From Allobosea sp. (GTDB lineage: Bacteria; Pseudomonadota; Alphaproteobacteria; Rhizobiales; Beijerinckiaceae): a stretch of 64,000 nt of DNA. Positions 9,592 to 19,574 of the stretch are shown piece after piece. The position numbers and the translations under genes were made by a program. The notes below the pieces were generated by a model that saw nothing but the letters and a program-made list of their open reading frames with translations, made no database searches and was not told where the DNA came from. Position 1 is the stretch's first letter; each line of letters opens with the position of its first letter. The DNA lies in contig JAAEQB010000050.1 of assembly GCA_024231975.1 (NCBI GenBank), forward strand, positions 1-64,000, given 5' to 3'.

Positions 9592-10464
9592 CTAGGAGAG
9601 CCAGCCTGTCGCGACGGCCCAGAGCAGGAAGAGGCCCATCCCGCCGCGATAGACGACGAAGACCCAGCTCGACATCCGTTCGAGATAGCGCATCAGCCCC
9701 CAGATCGCGGCGAACGACGCCAGCGAGCCCGCGAGCAGCCCGACGGCGAGCAGCACCACGGCATGGGCATCCACTCCGGCCCGGGCGATCTCCCAGGCTT
9801 CCTTGAGCCCGGCCAAAGCGATGGCGGGCAGGCCGAGCAGGAACGACAGCCGTGCCGCCTCGGCGCGCTTGAAGCCGAGCCCCATCGCGGCGGTCAGGGT
9901 CGAGCCGGAGCGCGACACGCCGGGGATCAGCGCGCCGACCTGCGCCAGGCCGATCAGCAGGAAGTCGCGGATACCAGCCTGCTCTGCCGTCCGGCGATGG
10001 CTCGCGAACCACTCCGTCGCTGCGAGCAGCAGCGCCATCACCAGCGAAGCCGCCCCGATCACGCCGAGCGAGCGCAAGGGCGAGCCACAACGGTTGAGCA
10101 CGGGCGCCAGCGCCACGCCGGCCAGCACGATCGGGATCGTCGCGAGCACGACGCCGAGCCCTAGTCGCGCCGGCCCTGTCGTGAATTGGCGGGTCCGGAG
10201 CGCATCGATGGCCCCGCCCGCCATGCTCCCGACATCGCGCCTGAAATAGCTGATCACCGCCGCCAGCGCGGCGAGCTGCATCAGCGCCGAGAAGGCCGAG
10301 CCGGGATCGGGCCAGCCCAGCAGCGCCGGCACCACACGCATATGGGCCGTCGAGGAGATCGGCAGCAGCTCGGTGATCCCCTGCACCAGCCCGAGCACGA
10401 TGATCTGCCCTACATCGAGCGTGGCGAAGCCGGTGTCGAGTCCGGCGGAACAAGCTGCAGCCAT
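9592..10464 (-). CDS. uppP: Undecaprenyl-diphosphatase
   Basis: Integral membrane phosphatase that recycles undecaprenyl pyrophosphate to the monophosphate carrier for peptidoglycan and other envelope polymers; overexpression confers bacitracin resistance in known cases. 290 residues, close to the family norm. Both active-site motifs are present: QGITELLPISSTAH near the N-terminus and PGVSRSGSTL near residue 165. ATG 10464 is preferred over an in-frame TTG 12 codons upstream, since the family begins shortly before the first helix. It reads in the same direction as the downstream secreted protein and TRAP genes, with a 29-bp gap, so readthrough is possible. Confidence 0.95.
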   Translation of the reverse strand: MAAACSAGLDTGFATLDVGQIIVLGLVQGITELLPISSTAHMRVVPALLGWPDPGSAFSALMQLAALAAVISYFRRDVGSMAGGAIDALRTRQFTTGPARLGLGVVLATIPIVLAGVALAPVLNRCGSPLRSLGVIGAASLVMALLLAATEWFASHRRTAEQAGIRDFLLIGLAQVGALIPGVSRSGSTLTAAMGLGFKRAEAARLSFLLGLPAIALAGLKEAWEIARAGVDAHAVVLLAVGLLAGSLASFAAIWGLMRYLERMSSWVFVVYRGGMGLFLLWAVATGWLS

Positions 10465-10821
10465 GATGATGGATCTCGTGGGAAAGCTGCCGCGCGCCAA
10501 GCACGAAGCGTTCCAGAACGAGAGGCTCGGGTCGATGCGTCAGAACCCGCGCCAGATCGGCTATTTTGGGGCCTTTGAGAGCGCCCTGCGCCGATCCGCA
10601 CTCGCAGGCGCGCAGTCCAAGGCCTCGACCGCGCTCCAAAATTTGCAGCTCCGCTCAATCTGTGAAGCGAACTGATCCGGCCTGCTGGATTGTCGAGTCG
10701 GGTCCCCGCAAGGCGGGCCGAGGTACCGGCACACACGGACGACTGGAAGTGGCGGCAAGCAACGACCCGTTATGCAATCAGCGGGTCAGCCCTTCATGGG
10801 AGTTCGGGAGGTTTGGAACGC
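10465..10821. other. Intergenic region upstream of uppP
   Basis: This stretch separates the uppP start from the tRNA-Lys terminator. No open frame in it looks like protein, and no hairpin stands out apart from the terminator at its right end. It presumably carries the uppP promoter. Confidence 0.45.
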
Positions 10822-10845
10822 AAAAAAGGGCGCCATATTCGCGCC
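10822..10845 (-). terminator. Intrinsic terminator after tRNA-Lys
   Basis: Reading the minus strand, a GGCGC/GCGCC stem with a 7-nt loop is followed by C and six T. It sits 37 bp beyond the tRNA 3' end and fits factor-independent termination of the tRNA transcript. Confidence 0.7.
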
Positions 10846-10882
10846 ACGTCCTCAACCTGCTACCGCCAAATGCTTGGTGTCG

Positions 10883-10958
<76 letters not shown>

Positions 10959-11152
10959 ATACGCCACGAAGACGTCGTCGGCGAGGCGTGGACCGCGTCC
11001 CGACGGGCGGCGATGTAGCAAACACCCCCGCCCCTGTCCACCCGTTTGCGACAGAAATATGCAAACTCGTTTGGGAGAACTCTCCACCGCCTCATAGCGA
11101 GCCGTGGAAAAGCCTGCCGCACAGTGCGCGTCAGGCCGTTTTTTGCGGGGTT

Positions 11153-12430
11153 TCAGGCCGCTGTTCGGCGGTTGAGCAAATGGTAGAGCGCGATCGCGGC
11201 GAAGGTCGCCGTGCCGATCCCGCCGAGCTCGTAGCCGAAGATGGGCAGCTTGAGATCGCCGGCGCCGAGAATCAGCGCGGTCGCCACCGTCAGCAGATTC
11301 TTCGGCTGCGCGAAGTCGACCTTGTTCTCGACCCAGATCCGGCCGGCGGTCGCGGCGATCAGGCCGAAGACCACGACGGCGAGGCCGCCGAGCACCGCCA
11401 CGGGAATCGTGCCGATCACCGCGCCGAACTTCGGCGAGAAGCCGAGCAGCAGCGCGATCACGCCGGCGGCGACGAAGACCAGGGTCGAATAGACCCGCGT
11501 CACCGCCATCACGCCCATGTTCTCGGCGTAAGTTGTGACGCCGGTACCGCCACCGGAACCGGCGATCATCGTTCCGACGCCATCGGCGAAGAAGCCGCGC
11601 CCGATCAGCCCGTCGAGATTGCGCCCGGTCATCACCGAGATGCCCTTGATGTGCCCGAGATTCTCCGCGACCAGGATGATCGCGACCGGGACGATCAGCG
11701 CGATCGCCTTCGAATCGAACACCGGCGCGACGAAGTTCGGCAGGCCGAACCAGGCGGCGGCCGCGACCTTGCCGAAATCGACCGGCGGCGCGCCGAAGCT
11801 GGTCGCCGTCGCGGCGTAGAGGATATAGGCGGCGAGCCCGCCGATCAGCACCGGCAGGCGCTGCGCCAGGCCGCGGCCGTAGACGGCGACGAGGGCCACC
11901 GCGACCACGGTGAACAGCGCGATCCATTTGGTGTAGGGGCTGGCCGAGATCATGTTGATCGCGACCGCGGTCAGGTTGAGGCCGATCGCCGCGACGACCG
12001 CGCCGGTCACCACCGGCGGCAGCAGGGTCTCGATCCAGCGCGTGCCGATGCCCTGCACCAGGATGCCGATCGCGGCATAGACCGCGCCGCAGGCGATGAT
12101 GCCGCCGAGCGCGACCGGCAGGTTGGCATTCGGCCCCGTGCCGGCATAGCCGGTCGCGGCGATGACGACGCCGATGAAGGCGAAGGAGGAGCCGAGATAG
12201 CTCGGCAGCCGCCCGCCGGTGATGACGAAGAACAGCAGCGTCGCGATGCCGGAGAAGAAGATCGCGACGTTCGGGTCGAACCCCATCAGGATCGGCGCCA
12301 GCACCGTCGAGCCGAACATGGCGACGACATGCTGAAGGCCGGCGATGATCGTCTGCCCGGTCGGCAGGCGCTCGTCCGGCATCACGTCGCCGGAGGTCTT
12401 CAGCGTCCAGTTCGGAAAATAGCCAGCCAT
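11153..12430 (-). CDS. NCS2 pyrimidine/uracil permease, RutG-like
   Basis: Nucleobase:cation symporter-2 family inner-membrane permease, 425 residues, importing uracil, thymine or a related base. The N-terminal MAGYFPNW followed by PDERLP and HVVAMFGSTVLAPILMG matches the UraA/RutG start, and the hallmark NAT region appears as GVTTYAENMGVMAVTRVYST. The start at ATG 12430 is set by GGGAG seven bases upstream; two earlier in-frame starts (GTG 12463, ATG 12448) lack such a site. No rut genes lie nearby, so substrate remains a family-based guess; xanthine permeases are more distant. Confidence 0.85.
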   Translation of the reverse strand: MAGYFPNWTLKTSGDVMPDERLPTGQTIIAGLQHVVAMFGSTVLAPILMGFDPNVAIFFSGIATLLFFVITGGRLPSYLGSSFAFIGVVIAATGYAGTGPNANLPVALGGIIACGAVYAAIGILVQGIGTRWIETLLPPVVTGAVVAAIGLNLTAVAINMISASPYTKWIALFTVVAVALVAVYGRGLAQRLPVLIGGLAAYILYAATATSFGAPPVDFGKVAAAAWFGLPNFVAPVFDSKAIALIVPVAIILVAENLGHIKGISVMTGRNLDGLIGRGFFADGVGTMIAGSGGGTGVTTYAENMGVMAVTRVYSTLVFVAAGVIALLLGFSPKFGAVIGTIPVAVLGGLAVVVFGLIAATAGRIWVENKVDFAQPKNLLTVATALILGAGDLKLPIFGYELGGIGTATFAAIALYHLLNRRTAA

Positions 12431-12588
12431 CTTGCCGCTCCCAGCCATCGCGCCTGCGCGCACCGGGAGGCAATAGTGGCAAGAATCGGGCGCGCGCCAA
12501 GCGAGTGACAGGCACCGTCCACCGCTAACAGCGCGCTAGGAGGGAGAACCCTGTTGAAAGCCGGTTCTCATCCCCAGGCCGAAGCGCC

Positions 12589-14808
12589 TCAGGGTGCCAC
12601 GCCGAAGGCGCGATAGCGCTCCTCGGCCTGCGCATCGAGTGCCTTCGCCCTGGCGAAGTCGGCCGCCGCCTCGTTTACGTCGCCACGACGCTGATGCGCC
12701 AAGGCGCGGCCGTACCAGGCCTGGCCGAGCCGGGCATCGAGCGACAGCGCCCGGTCGAAATCGGCGATCGCCGCATCGGTCTGGCCGAGCGCGGTGCGCA
12801 GCGCGGCGCGCGCCACCCAGCCATCCGGATCGGCCCGGTTGGCCGCGACCGCAGCGTCGAGATCGGCCAGCGCCCGCTCATATTCGCGCGTATGCTGCAG
12901 CAGCAGCGCCCGATTGAGCAGGGCCGCGGCATTGGCCGGCGCGACGGCGACGAGATCGTCATAGGCCTTGAGCGCGGCACTGAGCTGCCCGCGCGCCGTC
13001 AGCGCCCTCGCCCGCTGGAACAGCGCTTCGATCGAGCGCGGCTCGCCGCGCAACGCCGCATCCGCATCGGCCTGCGCCGCGATGAAGGCGCCGTCGCGGA
13101 AGTTCAGCCGGGCGCGCTGCACCAAAGCCGCCGGGTTCTCCGGCTCGAGCAGCAGGGCAATGGCGAGGTCGGCCCTCGCCTGCGCCTCGCGCTGCGGCTG
13201 GCCGATGCTGAACTGGGCCCGCCGGACCAGGCGCGGCACGTCGAAGACGTCGAGCGCCAGCGCCGCATCGAGCGCCGCCAGCGGATTGGGCGGGACAGGC
13301 AAGGGAGCCGGAGCCATCTGCGGCTGCGGCCGCAACGCGCGATAGGCGCTCTGCAGCGCGGCACGCTCCCGCTCATAGCTGTCGCCTGCGCTCCGCCACA
13401 GCTCGGCCAGCCGCGCCGGCCAGACCTCGATCGAGCGGCCGAGCGCCGGCAGCAGTTCCTCGCGCCGCTCGAGCGCCCCCTCATGCTCCGGATCGACCGC
13501 AAGCAGCGCGCCATAGGCAGCCGCCGCCGCGCTGCGATCGCCACGAACCTCCTGCGCCAGGCCGAAGCCGAACAGCGTGGCGCGATCCTGCGGCTTCAAG
13601 GCGAGTGCGGCGCGATAGGCCGCCAGCGCCGGAACCGGCCGGCCGAGCGCCAGCAGCGCATCGCCGCGCATGCCATGCCAGGCGCCGGCATCATGGCCCG
13701 GCCCGGCCCGATCGAGATCGCGCAGCGCCTTGTCGTTGCGGCCGAGCTGCAGCAGGAGCTGCGCACGATTGCGCAACGCATTGCCATCGCCGGGAACGAG
13801 CGCGATGGCGCGGTCGAGATCACCAAGCGCTTCCTCGCGCTTGCCGAGCCCGGCGAGCAGCCCGGCCCGATTGTTCAAACCGAAAGCGGCGTGAGGCTGG
13901 ACCGTCAGCAAACGGTCATAGGCGACAACAGCCTCGTCGGCGCGCCCCATCCGCTGCAGCAGGAAGGCTCGCCGGGACAGCGACGTCTCGTGCCGGCTGT
14001 CGAGGCGTAGCGCCCGCTCATAGCTGGCCAGCGCCGGCCCGTCATGGCCGAGTGCCTCGAAGGCCCGTCCGCGCTCCAGCCAGACCTGCACGACGGTCGG
14101 CTCCAGCCGCAAAGCGGAGTCGAAAGCAGCGATGGCCTCGCGCGGCCGCGCCAACGCGACGAGCGAGAGCCCGCGCCGGTAATGATAGGAGGTGACCTCC
14201 GGCTCCAGCGCCAACGCGGCGTCGAGATCGGCCAGCGCCGCCTCGTGCTCGCCCTCGTCCTGCCGGAACCGCCCCCGCGTGCCGCGCGCCCAGCTGTTGG
14301 ACGGGTCGAGGGCGATGGCCCCGTCGAGATCGGCGCGGGCCCCGGCGATATCGCCGGCGCGCTCGCGCAGCAAGGCCCGGTCGGCCAGCAGCGTCGCGCG
14401 CCCGCCGAGGACCATCGCCCGTTCGATCAGCGCCGCCGCCTCGGCATGCCGGCCGAGCTCGGACAAGGTGTGCGCCCGGCCACGCAGGGCGGCCAGATGA
14501 TTCGGCACCGCCTTCAGCGCCGCATCGAAATCGCGCAACGCCGCGTCGAGGGCGTTCTCGGCCTCGGAGATCCAGCCGCGACTGGCGAGAAGGTCGGCGC
14601 GAACGGCGCGGTTGAATTCGCCGGTCAGGCTCTCGTCACAGGCTGCCCGCCGCTCGGCGCCGCCGGCCTCGATCGCGCCCATGCAGACGCGCAGGCGTTC
14701 CTGCGCACGTTCGGCCCGCTCGGGCACCGCGGCAGGCGCATAGGCCGCGGCGGGCCCTGCGCCCAGCACCGCAAGCGCGCCCAGCGACATCAGGCGCAGC
14801 AACTTCAT
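12589..14808 (-). CDS. Large secreted TPR-repeat protein
   Basis: 739 residues. A signal peptide (MKLLRLMSLGALAVLGAGPAAA) is followed by tetratricopeptide repeats over nearly the whole length, visible as recurring [LI]xxxGRxxEALAxxxRALxLxP-type units (for example ALDAALRDFDAALKAVPNHL and AIADFDRALSLDARLGQAW). Two long TPR blocks are separated near residue 480-540 by a Pro-rich segment. TPR solenoids bind other proteins, so a periplasmic scaffold or assembly role is likely, but no partner is apparent. ATG 14808 places the signal peptide at the N-terminus; upstream in-frame starts would bury it. Confidence 0.8.
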   Translation of the reverse strand: MKLLRLMSLGALAVLGAGPAAAYAPAAVPERAERAQERLRVCMGAIEAGGAERRAACDESLTGEFNRAVRADLLASRGWISEAENALDAALRDFDAALKAVPNHLAALRGRAHTLSELGRHAEAAALIERAMVLGGRATLLADRALLRERAGDIAGARADLDGAIALDPSNSWARGTRGRFRQDEGEHEAALADLDAALALEPEVTSYHYRRGLSLVALARPREAIAAFDSALRLEPTVVQVWLERGRAFEALGHDGPALASYERALRLDSRHETSLSRRAFLLQRMGRADEAVVAYDRLLTVQPHAAFGLNNRAGLLAGLGKREEALGDLDRAIALVPGDGNALRNRAQLLLQLGRNDKALRDLDRAGPGHDAGAWHGMRGDALLALGRPVPALAAYRAALALKPQDRATLFGFGLAQEVRGDRSAAAAAYGALLAVDPEHEGALERREELLPALGRSIEVWPARLAELWRSAGDSYERERAALQSAYRALRPQPQMAPAPLPVPPNPLAALDAALALDVFDVPRLVRRAQFSIGQPQREAQARADLAIALLLEPENPAALVQRARLNFRDGAFIAAQADADAALRGEPRSIEALFQRARALTARGQLSAALKAYDDLVAVAPANAAALLNRALLLQHTREYERALADLDAAVAANRADPDGWVARAALRTALGQTDAAIADFDRALSLDARLGQAWYGRALAHQRRGDVNEAAADFARAKALDAQAEERYRAFGVAP

Positions 14809-14955
14809 CGACGGACTCTCACCATGGCTCCCCCGGCCGTCGATGATGAGATCGGCAAAGGGTGCCAAAGGTCTAGTGGTCGCTGCGCCGACGCAGCGAA
14901 AAAGCCGCCACTGTGCCGCGCCGGTGACAGCGACACAGTGGCTGTGGATAGAGCC

Positions 14956-16518
<1,563 letters not shown>

Positions 16519-16594
16519 GGTCTTGTCCTTGGTCAGGGCGCGCCGCACATCGATTCAGGCTGGCGCGAAGGGTCTGAAACTCTGTTCTCGTCAT

Positions 16595-16637
16595 CCCCTG
16601 AGCGCCCAGGCACGCGTGCCCGGCCGGCCCTCAGGGG
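16595..16637 (-). promoter_or_regulatory. Leader hairpin between leuL and leuA (putative attenuator element)
   Basis: An 8-bp perfect inverted repeat (CCCCTGAG at 16595-16602, CTCAGGGG at 16630-16637) encloses a second palindrome GGCACGCGTGCC at 16609-16620. One arm overlaps the last codons and stop of the leader peptide, so ribosome position would decide whether it forms. There is no T-run after it on the minus strand, so it is not a classic intrinsic terminator; the control could act through another structure or Rho. Confidence 0.55.
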
Positions 16638-16693
16638 CAGGTAAGAAGAAGCAGCTGACCAAGGAGCGAGGGGACGCGCGAAGGAGCACACAT
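16631..16693 (-). CDS. leuL: Leucine leader peptide of leuA
   Basis: A 20-residue open frame, MCAPSRVPSLLGQLLLLTCP, lies directly upstream of leuA. Six of 20 residues are Leu, with an LL pair and an LLLL run just before the stop, the composition expected of a leader whose translation senses charged tRNA-Leu. An in-frame ATG three codons upstream (16702) is an alternative start. The stop overlaps the base of the hairpin at 16595-16637. The recognition rests on composition, position and structure. Confidence 0.75.
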   Translation of the reverse strand: MCAPSRVPSLLGQLLLLTCP

Positions 16694-16869
16694 GCCGGCC
16701 ATCCGCGCAGCGGCGCGGTTCAGGCTCTCGGCATGGGTGGCGGATGCGGCCACGAACGATCCTCTCGACGACTTGGGCTGTCTACCGGATCGGAGGATAG
16801 GAAGGCAAGCCTTGGGGGTCTTGAACGTTCGTGCGCGAGCTCACCGAGACACTCATCGCCTGAGCACCT

Positions 16870-17015
16870 CCCTTCCCCCTTGCGGGGAAGGGTATCGGGA
16901 TGGGGGGCGAGCGACTGGGTGCAAGGTGGCTCGTAGAAGCGATCGGCCCATTTCCCGACGAACTCGCTCCGACTTTGCGCCCCCCACCCCTGCCCCTCCC
17001 CGCAAGGGGGAGGGG
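16870..17015. repeat. Composite double-hairpin intergenic repeat (copy 1)
   Basis: Left hairpin CCCTTCCCC/GGGGAAGGG (16870-16892) and right hairpin CCCCTCCCC/GGGGAGGGG (16993-17015) flank about 100 bp. GGGATGGGGGGC follows the left hairpin and the inverse CCCCCCACCCC precedes the right, so the whole element is an inverted repeat. The same architecture recurs at 33204-33336 and, with a different hairpin sequence, at 29004-29144. It sits between leuL and the convergent end of the next gene region. Confidence 0.75.
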
Positions 17016-17025
17016 TTCTCGCGCC

Positions 17026-17511
17026 TCAGCCGGCAGCGCCTGCCCGCTCCTTCAGCGTCCTCGTCGGCCCGGGCGGCCCCGGCCAGACCTGCAGCCGGTA
17101 GAAGTCGTCGCCCTCCAGCCCGTCATCGCTCAGGCTGTCGAGGCCGACATAGGAGACCCGCAGGCGATAGCTCCCAGGCGCCAGCGAAAAGCGCGCCCGC
17201 TCCTGCGGCGCCCCTTCCGTGCAGCCGATGAGCATCACCTGGCCGGAGCGAACCCTGAAAGAGCACTCGTTGACCAGTTCCCATTCGCCGAAATCGGCCT
17301 CGGGCGCGGCGTCATGGACCGAAAGCACGACCGGTACGTTCATGTTCCTGGCGGTGGCGATGCCGACCGAGCATTCGCCGACGGCGAGCATCCGCTCCAC
17401 CGTCTCGTCGGTCCAGAACGTCCCCCAATCCTCGTCGACCGCCTCGTCCTGGAGATAGAACTGGAAGTAGTCGGCGAAGATCTCGAGCTCGGCGGTATGC
17501 AGCACGGTCAT
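17026..17511 (-). CDS. Conserved hypothetical protein
   Basis: 161 residues, no signal peptide or membrane segment, acidic overall. Starts MTVLHTAELEIFADYFQFYLQDE and ends in a Pro/Gly-rich segment before a short Lys/Arg tail. Segments such as VNECSFRVRSGQVMLIGCT and GSYRLRVSYVGLDSLSDDGLEGDDFYRLQVWP look like a small beta-rich domain. I recall similar uncharacterised proteins from other proteobacteria, but no function. It diverges from the DUF1275 gene. Confidence 0.7.
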   Translation of the reverse strand: MTVLHTAELEIFADYFQFYLQDEAVDEDWGTFWTDETVERMLAVGECSVGIATARNMNVPVVLSVHDAAPEADFGEWELVNECSFRVRSGQVMLIGCTEGAPQERARFSLAPGSYRLRVSYVGLDSLSDDGLEGDDFYRLQVWPGPPGPTRTLKERAGAAG

Positions 17512-17677
17512 GTCGATCAGGGTTCCGTCGAATTGTGACGGGAGTAAGAGGCTTCGGCCACGCCGGGCCGCTTTGCATTGGCATGGCGGGCCCTGTGCGA
17601 GGATTAACTGCCCGGTGCGATTCGGCCTATGGCCACACGCATCAGATGTCTATCTGCCAACCGGAGTGCCGCGCCCG

Positions 17678-18319
17678 ATGCAGCGCTATGATCGTCCTGC
17701 CGTCGGGCTCGCCTTGGGCCTCTCGGGACTTGCCGGCTTCGTCGATGCGCTCGGCTTCCTGAACATCGGCGGCTTCTTCGTCTCGTTCATGACCGGCAAC
17801 ACCACCCGCCTCGGCATCGAGCTGGCGGAAGGCCGCATCGACGGCATCCTTCTCGCCGGCATGATCATCGTCCTCTTCGTCGTCGGGGTGATCTGCGGCT
17901 CGCTCATCGGCCATGTCGGCAGGCGTCGGCGCCAGGCCGCGGTGCTCGCGTTCGTGACCTTGGCGCTGGCGCTCTCGGCCGGGCTCTATAGCACCAGGCT
18001 GACGATAGCTGCCGCCGGCATCCTCGCTCTGGCGATGGGCGCGGAGAACGCCGTCTTCCAGCGCGACGGCGAAGTCACGATCGGCCTGACCTACATGACC
18101 GGCACACTGGTCAAGATGGGGCAGCGCCTCGCCGGCGCCCTGCTCGGCGGCTCCAAGCGCGCCTTCCTGCGCCATTTCGTGCTCTGGCTCAGCCTGCTCG
18201 TCGGCGCGTTCCTCGGCGCCTATGCGCATGGGCATGTCGGGCTGGGAGCGATCTGGCTGGCGGCCTTGGCGGCGGGCGGCTTCACCATCGTCGCCTTCTT
18301 CATGCCGGGTCAGGATTAG
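17678..18319 (+). CDS. DUF1275 (YoaK-like) membrane protein
   Basis: 213 residues with about six hydrophobic helices, consistent with the DUF1275 family of inner-membrane proteins. Characteristic pieces are SGLAGFVDALGFLNIGGFFVSFMTGNTTRLG near the N-terminus and MGAENAVFQRDGEVTIGLTYMTGTLVKMG in the middle. Family function is unknown. ATG 17678 fits the family N-terminus; the open frame extends 56 codons upstream but the extra sequence is not protein-like. Confidence 0.85.
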   Translation: MQRYDRPAVGLALGLSGLAGFVDALGFLNIGGFFVSFMTGNTTRLGIELAEGRIDGILLAGMIIVLFVVGVICGSLIGHVGRRRRQAAVLAFVTLALALSAGLYSTRLTIAAAGILALAMGAENAVFQRDGEVTIGLTYMTGTLVKMGQRLAGALLGGSKRAFLRHFVLWLSLLVGAFLGAYAHGHVGLGAIWLAALAAGGFTIVAFFMPGQD

Positions 18320-18393
18320 ACCTTTTCGGGAAGGTCTTTGCCTCGCGGACGGAATCAACCATGGTTCCGCTCCGACCAGCCGGAGCCTTGTCC

Positions 18394-18723
18394 ATGCGCG
18401 CCGCCCTCCTCGCCGCCGCCCTCGGCCTTTCCCTCGCCGCCTGCCAGAGCGCCGCACCGCCTCCCGCCCCCTCGCCCGAGCAGGCACCGACCGGCGTCAC
18501 GCCCAACACCTTCCGCATGCCGACCGGCTCGGGCTGCGCCGGCGAGGTCGACCGCTTCCAGGCGGTGATGGACAACGACCTCTCGACCGGCCACACCACA
18601 AAGGGCGTCCACAGCCGCGTCAGCGCCGAGATCGACACGGCCCGCAAGAGCTGCGCCGCCGGCAACGAGGCCGGCGCGACTTCCCAGATCCGCGCTACGC
18701 GGACGAAGTTCGGCTATCCGTGA
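18394..18723 (+). CDS. Small lipoprotein of unknown function
   Basis: 109 residues. A signal peptide of type II ends in the lipobox LAAC (Cys at residue 17), followed by a Pro-rich linker (SAAPPPAPSPEQAPT), placing it as a membrane-anchored lipoprotein. The C-terminal half contains two Cys and a helix-rich region (EVDRFQAVMDNDL...AEIDTARKSCAAG). ATG 18394 is preceded by CGGAG. I do not recognise a family beyond this. Confidence 0.75.
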   Translation: MRAALLAAALGLSLAACQSAAPPPAPSPEQAPTGVTPNTFRMPTGSGCAGEVDRFQAVMDNDLSTGHTTKGVHSRVSAEIDTARKSCAAGNEAGATSQIRATRTKFGYP

Positions 18724-18833
18724 GCCCGGCCTCGCTTCGGTCACAGGAAAAGTCCACCTGACTGCCTCGCTCCCTCGGCACTGACAGGCTTCGCGGGGCG
18801 AATGCCGACAGGAACCGAGGGAGAGGCCCAACC

Positions 18834-19568
18834 ATGATCACCCGCCGCATCTTCGCCGCTGCCCCCCTCGCTCTGGCTGCGCTGCCATTGCCCGCCCTCG
18901 CCGCGCCACGTACGCTCTCCGGCACGGTGACGTATCGCGAGCGGATCGCGCTGCCGCTGGGCGCCGTGGTCGAGGTCAGCCTGCTCGACGTCTCGCTGGC
19001 GGACGCGCCGTCCCGCACGATCGCCCGCACGCGGATCGTCTCACGCGGGCAGGTGCCGATCCCCTACCGGCTGCGCTTCAACGATGCGGTGATCCGGCCC
19101 GGCCGCCGCTATGCCCTGCGCGCCGAGATCAGGGTCCGCGGCCAGCTCTGGTTCACCACGACCGAGCACCACGCCGCACTCGTGCCAGAAGCGAGCAGCG
19201 AGATCGTCGTCCAGCGTGTCGCGCCGCCGGCCGAGGTCGGCGGCCCCACCGGCTCCTGGCTTGTCCAGAGCCTGCGCGGCCGACCACTGCCCGAGGGCGT
19301 CCGCGCCACCTTGCAGATCGCGTCGAACGGGCGCGTCGCCGCCCATGGCGGCTGCAACGGCATGGGCGGGCAAGCGACCATTCAAGGCCAGCGCATCAGC
19401 CTCGGACCGCTGGTCGGCACGATGATGGCCTGCCCGGAGCCGGGCATGCAGGTCGAGAACCAGTTCCGCGCGGCGCTGGAAGCGACGCGGAGCTGGCGCA
19501 TGGAACGCGGCGCGCTCGTCCTGCTGAGCGGGCGCGGCGCGCATCTGGTCGTGCTGGCGCGGGAGTAG
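18834..19568 (+). CDS. Secreted YbaY-type plus META-domain protein
   Basis: 244 residues with a cleavable signal peptide ending ALAA. Residues about 25-130 match the YbaY/type III secretion pilotin-like fold (LSGTVTYRERIALPLGAVVEVSLLDVSLADAP, then FNDAVIRPGRRYALRAEIR). Residues about 140-240 are a META/HslJ domain (GSWLVQSLRGRPL, HGGCNGMGGQATIQG, GTMMACPEPGMQVENQF). META domains occur in heat-shock and motility-linked envelope proteins; precise role unknown. GAGGGAGAG lies upstream of the ATG. Confidence 0.8.
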   Translation: MITRRIFAAAPLALAALPLPALAAPRTLSGTVTYRERIALPLGAVVEVSLLDVSLADAPSRTIARTRIVSRGQVPIPYRLRFNDAVIRPGRRYALRAEIRVRGQLWFTTTEHHAALVPEASSEIVVQRVAPPAEVGGPTGSWLVQSLRGRPLPEGVRATLQIASNGRVAAHGGCNGMGGQATIQGQRISLGPLVGTMMACPEPGMQVENQFRAALEATRSWRMERGALVLLSGRGAHLVVLARE

Positions 19569-19574
19569 CGGCGG

